A DNA stretch of 19,242 nt from Desulfobacteraceae bacterium. GTDB taxonomy: Bacteria; Desulfobacterota; Desulfobacteria; Desulfobacterales; Desulfobacteraceae. The position numbers were made by a program, and so were the translations under genes. Positions 14,910-19,242 of the stretch are shown piece by piece. Location: contig JAFLJU010000025.1 in the NCBI GenBank assembly GCA_022712835.1, positions 1 to 19,242 of the forward strand, given 5' to 3'. Below the pieces are notes generated by a model that saw nothing but the letters and a program-made list of their open reading frames with translations, was not told the DNA's origin and did no database searches. The number at the start of each line of letters is the position of its first letter. Position 1 is the first letter of the stretch.

Positions 14910-15791
14910 TTACCAAGAAAGCTGACGTTCCGTTTCATAGCTAACCTTAACGCCCGACAAGGGATCCTTGAAGCCAATTTTTTTTGACAGAAGCTGAAGA
15001 GGCAAGTGAAAATTCAAGATTGCCTTGGGTAAAAGCCTTGGGTAACATCTGTCGTTAAGAATGGGGAATCCTAACCCACTCAGATGCAGGCGAAGTTGGT
15101 GTTTTTTTCCGGTGATGGGCACTAATTTGAAAAGTGCCCTGTTTTCATTGGTTTTCAAAACAGATATTTTTGAAATCGCATTTGCTTTACCAGGGACGGT
15201 TTTCATCCTAAACCAGGGATCCCCTTGGATGATTCTGTTTTCAATGGTCCAGGAAGTCTTTTGTTGGTCTCCAGGATATCGGCCCAACGCATGATAGGTT
15301 TTTGTGACTCCCCGGTTCATGAACAATGCCTGGTAGCACCCACGGGTTTTCGGGTTCATTGAAAACAGAACAAGGCCTGCTGTATCCTTGTCAATCCGGT
15401 TGATGGGAGAAAGCTCCGGGTTGCCGGTTCTTTTCTTTAAACGATTCAGCAGACATTCATTCACATAGGGCCCTGCTGGAGTCACTGGCAGAAAGTGGGG
15501 TTTGCAGGCCACCAATAAGTTGTCATTGCAGAAGATGATTTTTTCAGGAAAGGGGATGACGGGTTCTGTTTCTACCTCTCTGAAATAAAATAGTCTTTTT
15601 AAGGGTATATAGGCCATGGATAGGGTAATCGGGTCCCCATTTTCAGACAATACTTTTCCAGAAAGTATTCTGGCTTCCCATATTTCCTTTTCAATGGAGG
15701 GGAACCGTTTTGTCAAAAAATCAAGAAGTGAGGGGTAAGGCTTTTCAATGGCAGGCATGAGGACGGTGGAGGGATATTTAGAAATACTCAT
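14910..15791 (-). CDS. RluA family RNA pseudouridine synthase
   Basis: Pseudouridine synthase of 293 residues that isomerises specific uridines in rRNA or tRNA; the exact target cannot be read from sequence. The catalytic motif is NRIDKDTAGL (131-140) with Asp134 as the nucleophilic aspartate. Also seen: CKPHFLPVTPAG (96-107), the KTYHALG strand and ITGKKHQLRLHLSGLGFPILND near the C-terminus, a variant of the family's TGRTHQIRVH. The first 80 residues may be a degenerate S4-like region. ATG 15791 has AGGA about nine bases upstream. It is convergent with dsrN, with 50 bases between the stops and no convincing terminator there. Confidence 0.92.
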   Translation of the reverse strand: MSISKYPSTVLMPAIEKPYPSLLDFLTKRFPSIEKEIWEARILSGKVLSENGDPITLSMAYIPLKRLFYFREVETEPVIPFPEKIIFCNDNLLVACKPHFLPVTPAGPYVNECLLNRLKKRTGNPELSPINRIDKDTAGLVLFSMNPKTRGCYQALFMNRGVTKTYHALGRYPGDQQKTSWTIENRIIQGDPWFRMKTVPGKANAISKISVLKTNENRALFKLVPITGKKHQLRLHLSGLGFPILNDRCYPRLLPKAILNFHLPLQLLSKKIGFKDPLSGVKVSYETERQLSW

Positions 15792-15805
15792 TTTTTTAAG
15801 TCCTA

Positions 15806-15994
15806 TTGATCTTGGAAGCCCATTCCATAAAGGGAGGGGCCCCCAATCTCAATGCCGGGGATTTATCAAAAGCCGCAAAATTACTTGAAGAAATGGGGCT
15901 GGCAAATGACTTTATAAACAGTATCCAGGCATTAGAGAACTTTGAGAAAGAATATTTCCGCCTTAAAAATTATGCCCTCTCTTCCTTAGCCTAA
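15806..15994 (+). pseudogene. Hpt (histidine phosphotransfer) domain remnant
   Basis: A 62-codon open frame starting right after an in-frame TAA at 15797. It contains the phosphorelay signature AHSIKGGAPNLNA, with the phosphorylatable His at the start of the motif, followed by DLSKAAKLLEEMG and a terminal helix ending FEKEYFRLKNYA. This equals the last two-thirds of an Hpt domain; the preceding 40-50 residues (two helices) are absent. The only initiation option is TTG 15806, without a ribosome site. It is most simply the tail of a lost phosphorelay protein, its 5' part removed when the rluA-type gene came to lie here. A short functional protein is less likely. Confidence 0.65.
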
Positions 15995-16071
15995 CTCCCT
16001 ATCTGTCATTTTTTGGCGCCCAATGGCATTTTGAGAACTCTGAAAAATCAGGGATCTCTTTATTCCATTAT

Positions 16072-16287
16072 TTATTTCATTATCGCTATCAAATCATCTT
16101 CTTCAACATCGTCCCCTTCTTTTTTTAACAGTTTCTCAATGACGCCGTCGCAGGGGGCAAAGATGGGAGTCTCCATTTTCATGGCCTCGATGACAAGGAT
16201 GTCCTGGTCTTCAAATACAGAATCTCCTGGTTTGATGTTGATTTTTACAATCTTGCCGGTTAGGGGTGCAAATATTTCAGTGGTCAT
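16072..16287 (-). CDS. Biotin carrier protein of a Na+-translocating decarboxylase
   Basis: Small biotinyl domain protein of 71 residues that ferries CO2 between the carboxyltransferase and the membrane beta subunit. The biotinylation motif EAMKMET is present with Lys37 as attachment site, and the domain runs complete from APLTGKIVKINIKPGDSV to PCDGVIEKLLKKEGDDVEEDDLIAIM. I start at ATG 16287, preceded by GGAG; the TTG at 16299 overlaps that site. It is an isolated domain, without the Pro/Ala-rich linker common in decarboxylase gamma/alpha subunits. It follows the beta-subunit gene by 117 bases on the same strand. Confidence 0.9.
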   Translation of the reverse strand: MTTEIFAPLTGKIVKINIKPGDSVFEDQDILVIEAMKMETPIFAPCDGVIEKLLKKEGDDVEEDDLIAIMK

Positions 16288-16323
16288 TGTTTTCTCCAAT
16301 TAAAGTTTTTTAGTATTAGGTAT

Positions 16324-16343
16324 CATATGGATCTTACCATATG
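16324..16343 (-). promoter_or_regulatory. Inverted repeat between the decarboxylase beta and biotin carrier genes
   Basis: CATATGG, six-base spacer, CCATATG: a perfect 7-base dyad in the 117-base gap, about 37 bases before the biotin carrier start. No T-run follows on either strand, so it is not a terminator. It may be an operator or an mRNA structure. Confidence 0.4.
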
Positions 16344-16403
16344 TTCTTGTTTTGCAAAAATGCCAGAGGCGTAGAGCGTGCCAATAATTCGATATCTTTT
16401 GCT

Positions 16404-17525
16404 TCAAGGTGCCAATAGTGTCACAAATACTCCCGCTGCGATAACGGTACCGATCACCCCCGCCACATTGGGGCCCATGGCATGCATAAGCAAGTAATTT
16501 TGTTTGTCTGCCTGGGTACCAACTTTATGAACCACCCGGGCAGCCATGGGAACAGCTGATACACCAGCAGCTCCTAATAACGGATTAATTTTGTTGCTGG
16601 AAAACAGATTCATTCCCTTTGCCAGCAATATTCCGGTGGCAGTACTCACTATAAATGCGCAAAGGCCCAGGGCAAATATGAAGAGTACTTTGGGCTGTAG
16701 AAAAACTTGGGCATTCATGGTGGCGCCAATGGGTAATCCAAGAAAAATGGTAACAATATTCATTAATTCATTTTGGGCGGCATTTTTTAGTCTCTCCACC
16801 ACCCCGGACTCCCTGAAAAGATTTCCCAGCATTAACATGGCAATCAGGGGGGCCGATGCAGGCACCAGCAGAATGATTAAAAAAGTGGAAATGATGGGGA
16901 ACAAAAGTTTTTCCCGTTTGCTAACTTTCCTGCCTTTTTTCATTCTTATCTTACGCTCAGCTTCGGTGGTCATTAACCGCATGATAGGAGGCTGAATAAT
17001 GGGAACCATTGCCATATACGAATAGGCTGCCACGGCACAGGCCCCGAGAAGCTGGGGAGCAAGCTTTGAGGCTAAAAATATGGTGGTGGGTCCGTCAGCG
17101 CCTCCGATAATACCAATGGTGGCAGCTTCCATGATATTAAACCCCATGGCGTGGGCAGTAAAAAAAGTGAAGTATACCCCTGCCTGGGCACCGGCCCCCA
17201 GGAAAATAAGGCGGGGGTTAGCAAGAAGGGGACCAAAATCGGTAAAGGCACCGATACCTAAAAAAATAACCGGCGGAATTATTTCCCAATGGATTCCATA
17301 TTCATAGAATTTCCATAACAAACCGTGTTCCGGGGTCATCAACCCGGTCAAGGGAAGATTTGCCAACAGGATGCCAAATCCGATAGGCAGCAACAGCAGA
17401 GGTTCATACTCTTTTTTTATGGCCAAATAAATCAGGACCAACCCGATGACCCACATGAAAATCATGCCGGGTGTCAGGTGAATGAATCCGGTGGTTTTAA
17501 ATAATGCAGAAAGAGGGGCGATCAT
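16404..17525 (-). CDS. Na+-translocating decarboxylase, beta subunit (OadB/MmdB/GcdB family)
   Basis: Polytopic inner-membrane subunit of 373 residues that decarboxylates carboxybiotin and exports Na+. Family signatures: the [15 protein letters not shown] region (90-104), [18 protein letters not shown] (140-157) with the essential aspartate Asp144, [15 protein letters not shown] (166-180), [24 protein letters not shown] and [14 protein letters not shown] near the end. About nine to eleven hydrophobic segments are visible. ATG 17525 has AAGGAG eight bases upstream and overlaps the preceding stop (ATGA), indicating translational coupling with the small gamma-like subunit. Which acyl substrate it serves (oxaloacetate, methylmalonyl-CoA or glutaconyl-CoA) depends on a carboxyltransferase not encoded here. 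Length is normal for the family. Confidence 0.94.
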   Translation of the reverse strand: MIAPLSALFKTTGFIHLTPGMIFMWVIGLVLIYLAIKKEYEPLLLLPIGFGILLANLPLTGLMTPEHGLLWKFYEYGIHWEIIPPVIFLGIGAFTDFGPLLANPRLIFLGAGAQAGVYFTFFTAHAMGFNIMEAATIGIIGGADGPTTIFLASKLAPQLLGACAVAAYSYMAMVPIIQPPIMRLMTTEAERKIRMKKGRKVSKREKLLFPIISTFLIILLVPASAPLIAMLMLGNLFRESGVVERLKNAAQNELMNIVTIFLGLPIGATMNAQVFLQPKVLFIFALGLCAFIVSTATGILLAKGMNLFSSNKINPLLGAAGVSAVPMAARVVHKVGTQADKQNYLLMHAMGPNVAGVIGTVIAAGVFVTLLAP

Positions 17526-17656
17526 GATGGGGTCTCCTTTGATTTTCCGGGAAACCGGTCCGTTATCAAAGCGGTTATTTTAATGGACAGATAGATAAGT
17601 GTCATGCCGAAAAATACACCACTGATACCGCCTATAAATACAAAACCTGCTGACAT
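17522..17656 (-). CDS. Small single-span membrane subunit (OadG-like) of the decarboxylase pump
   Basis: Protein of 44 residues: a short N-terminus ([12 protein letters not shown]), one membrane helix ([19 protein letters not shown]) and a basic tail ([12 protein letters not shown]). OadG/MmdD-type subunits have one N-terminal helix with this FxGMxxVxxxL pattern and stabilise the complex. ATG 17656 is chosen because CAGGAG lies eight bases upstream and the membrane helix begins soon after; the longer frame from 17734 would run through the promoter and palindrome. Its TGA overlaps the ATG of the beta subunit. It lacks the long hydrophilic linker of full-size OadG. First gene of the operon. Confidence 0.75.
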   Translation of the reverse strand: MSAGFVFIGGISGVFFGMTLIYLSIKITALITDRFPGKSKETPS

Positions 17657-17689
17657 TGGAAGCACTCCTGTTTGGGGTTTAGTTATTAT

Positions 17690-17716
17690 GCTATGCATTA
17701 CTGTGTATTGCATAGC
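17690..17716. promoter_or_regulatory. Palindromic operator candidate in the oad/IclR intergenic region
   Basis: GCTATGCA (17690-17697), an 11-base centre, TGCATAGC (17709-17716): perfect 8-base arms. It lies immediately downstream of the predicted -10 of the minus-strand decarboxylase operon, where a bound protein would block transcription. The obvious candidate regulator is the divergent IclR-family gene. Confidence 0.6.
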
Positions 17717-17724
17717 GTTCTTGT

Positions 17725-17754
17725 AAAATAGCAATCCTCTTCCAGTCCCGTCAA
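17725..17754 (-). promoter_or_regulatory. Sigma-70-type promoter of the decarboxylase operon
   Basis: Minus strand TTGACG (17754-17749), 18-base spacer, TATTTT (17730-17725), about 70 bases upstream of ATG 17656. Both boxes are moderate matches. Confidence 0.5.
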
Positions 17755-17867
17755 GCCTTTTTTTTAAAAAAGCACTTTACTTTTTCCCGGGCTTGTATCA
17801 GGTTATACTATTTTTCACAGGTTGTAGTGGGTTTTTAAGAATCCCGGCGGGTCATAAGGAGTGGTAA

Positions 17868-18623
17868 ATGGAAGATAGTTCAGATCGGGAGTTTGTGAAT
17901 TCCCTGGCAAAGGGGCTCAATTTGTTGATGTGTTTTACAAAGGACCGACCGGTGTGGAGTTTGACTGAAATGGCCAGAGCCAATGGGATGAATCTGCCAA
18001 CGGCCAGGCGCTATCTTTATACACTTACAAAACTTGGGTTTATGGTAAAGGATGAGACAGTTAAGACGTTTCAGCTGACTTCCAAAGCATTTCAGCTCGG
18101 GGGGTGGGTTTTTGAATCCATGGGCATCCGGGATCGGTTGATGCCCCATATGAAAATCACCCGGGATGATCTGGATGTTACTACCCATTGTGCGATTCTG
18201 GAGGGTAATCAAATCGTTGCCGTCGAACGACTACTTTCTTCCGATGTGGTGAACATTGACCTTTCAACAGGCTCTCGGCTTCCCATACACGCAACTTCCC
18301 TGGGAAAGGCTATTGTGGCCTTCATGAATCCCAGTGAACAAAAAAAAATAGCAGCGATGCTTGAGTTCAACCCCCTTACCCCCCATACCATCACCGACGT
18401 GAAATCATTTTTACGAGAGCTTGAAATCACCCGGAACAGGGGGTATGCCGTGGCTGATCAAGAGCTTACCATTGGGTTAAAAACCTTGGCAATCCCCATA
18501 TTTGACAAACAAGGTCTGGTGGAAGCTTCTTTCGGGGTGTCTTTCCCCTTGTCAAGAACCCAGGAATCCGGGTTTGAAGACCGATTGATAGAGCGTCTGT
18601 TTGAGGTGAAAAGCAAGGCTTGA
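17868..18623 (+). CDS. IclR family transcriptional regulator
   Basis: DNA-binding regulator of 251 residues. The N-terminal winged helix-turn-helix spans about 8-70 (NSLAKGLNLLMCF, then SLTEMARANGMNLPTARRYLYTLTKLGFM). The C-terminal effector-binding domain spans about 85-245, with THCAILEGNQIVAVERL, the SLGKAIVAF helix and the RNRGYAVADQELTIGLKTLAIPIFD segment typical of the family. Members usually sense small carboxylates or aromatic acids and regulate a nearby operon. ATG 17868 has AAGGAG six bases upstream. It diverges from the decarboxylase pump genes with a palindrome between them, so control of that operon is the simplest inference. Full length, intact. Confidence 0.93.
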   Translation: MEDSSDREFVNSLAKGLNLLMCFTKDRPVWSLTEMARANGMNLPTARRYLYTLTKLGFMVKDETVKTFQLTSKAFQLGGWVFESMGIRDRLMPHMKITRDDLDVTTHCAILEGNQIVAVERLLSSDVVNIDLSTGSRLPIHATSLGKAIVAFMNPSEQKKIAAMLEFNPLTPHTITDVKSFLRELEITRNRGYAVADQELTIGLKTLAIPIFDKQGLVEASFGVSFPLSRTQESGFEDRLIERLFEVKSKA

Positions 18624-18668
18624 CAGAGATTGGCTGATTTTAGGCAGTTCCACGACCTTCTGAATAGG

Positions 18669-18702
18669 AAAAGGGGAATTTCCACAGGAAACTCCCCTTT
18701 TT
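18669..18702. terminator. Bidirectional intrinsic terminator between the IclR gene and cytochrome c gene
   Basis: AAAAGGGGA pairs with TCCCCTTTT, and the interior TTTCC-ACA-GGAAA extends the stem, followed by T-runs on both strands. It is placed between two convergent genes. Confidence 0.88.
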
Positions 18703-18736
18703 ACAATAGTATAACTGTCTTTGGATAATCAGAGAG

Positions 18737-19198
18737 TTATTTTTTTATTTTTGTATGGCATTTACCACAGGAAGTAGGGGCAGGGCCTTTTCTTCCTTTG
18801 GGGTCACCGGCTTTTATGTTGATCTCTTTGTGACAATCGATGCAATTTCTATGCAGGGCATTTTCATGGACCATGATGTCTTTTTTGTTCTTTTTGTCTT
18901 TTTTGAATTTGTTATGGCATTCGCCACAACCCTGGACATCGTCACCCGCTTTTAACTCAAGGGCTTTTCCATCTTTGTCATGGTGGCATTCACCACAGGA
19001 AATCTTATAATCCACGGCATGTTTAGCCTGGGTGAATTCAACCAGATTAAATTTTGGTGGTGCTTTTTTGCGTTTCTTGTACCCATCGGTTTCCAGGGTA
19101 AAGGTATCTTTGACTTCAGTACCTGCCTGGAGACCTGTTGCAACAAAAATCACAGCAATTCCTGCAGCCAACAGTAGCGTGATCAATCTTTTGTTCAT
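18737..19198 (-). CDS. Periplasmic tetraheme cytochrome c (class III / c3-like)
   Basis: Secreted multiheme electron carrier of 153 residues. The signal peptide (MNKRLITLLLAAGIAVIFVATGLQA) is probably cleaved after Ala25. Four heme sites are all CXXCH: CGECH at 68-72, CGECH at 91-95, CIDCH at 119-123 and CGKCH at 144-148. Besides these the protein has exactly four other histidines (60, 73, 111, 116), enough for bis-histidine ligation of all four hemes, as in cytochrome c3. Classical c3 uses CX4CH at two of its sites, so this is a c7-like or variant form. It is very lysine-rich (KKRKKAPPK and KFKKDKKNKKD). Likely partners are hydrogenases or membrane redox complexes, unknown here. ATG 19198 has AAGGAG about 11 bases upstream; its promoter lies near or beyond the window edge. 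Confidence 0.93.
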   Translation of the reverse strand: MNKRLITLLLAAGIAVIFVATGLQAGTEVKDTFTLETDGYKKRKKAPPKFNLVEFTQAKHAVDYKISCGECHHDKDGKALELKAGDDVQGCGECHNKFKKDKKNKKDIMVHENALHRNCIDCHKEINIKAGDPKGRKGPAPTSCGKCHTKIKK

Positions 19199-19242
19199 AA
19201 CTTGTCTTGCTCCTTTAAAAATTAACGATGTATTTTGCCTTT

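Overview
The window looks like chromosome of a sulfate-reducing Desulfobacteraceae-type bacterium (Desulfobacterota). It carries a complete dsrA-dsrB-dsrD-dsrN block (dissimilatory sulfite reductase, its activator, and a siroheme amidase homologue). It also has a periplasmic tetraheme cytochrome c and a Na+-pumping decarboxylase module, in moderately AT-rich DNA. The genus assignment is inference; no rRNA gene is present.

Region 1 (1-5800, minus strand) is an accessory amino-acid uptake and catabolism operon. From its promoter end it runs: acidic amino acid symporter, RidA, D-cysteine desulfhydrase/L-cysteate sulfo-lyase family enzyme, solute-binding protein, Asp/Glu racemase, second solute-binding protein. 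A consensus sigma-54 promoter (TGGCAC-N5-TTGCT) sits about 85 bases upstream of the symporter start. A ~58-base element containing a hairpin occurs twice between genes of the operon. The distal end is cut by an insertion sequence whose transposase runs off the left edge and appears to have replaced the C-terminus of the last binding protein. Uptake of an acidic (possibly sulfonated) amino acid, PLP beta-elimination and 2-aminoacrylate clean-up together suggest a route that could release sulfide or sulfite beside the sulfite reductase genes; this is inference.

Region 2 (6100-10330) holds a YkgJ-type cysteine-cluster protein with a very good sigma-70 promoter, a convergent dapA-family aldolase separated by a bidirectional terminator, a TPR protein with its own promoter, and an unrecognised 393-residue protein just before dsrA.

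Region 3 (10330-14860) is the dsr operon: promoter TTGACA-N17-TATATC, a ~140-base leader, dsrA, dsrB, an intercistronic hairpin, dsrD, a hexanucleotide repeat at the dsrD stop, and dsrN.

Region 4 (14900-19242) has an RluA-type pseudouridine synthase, a truncated Hpt remnant, and a minus-strand operon for a Na+-translocating decarboxylase (small gamma-like subunit, beta subunit, biotin carrier; carboxyltransferase absent). A divergent IclR-family regulator faces that operon, with an 8-base-arm palindrome near the operon's predicted start site. After a strong bidirectional terminator comes a convergent tetraheme cytochrome c with its start near the right edge.
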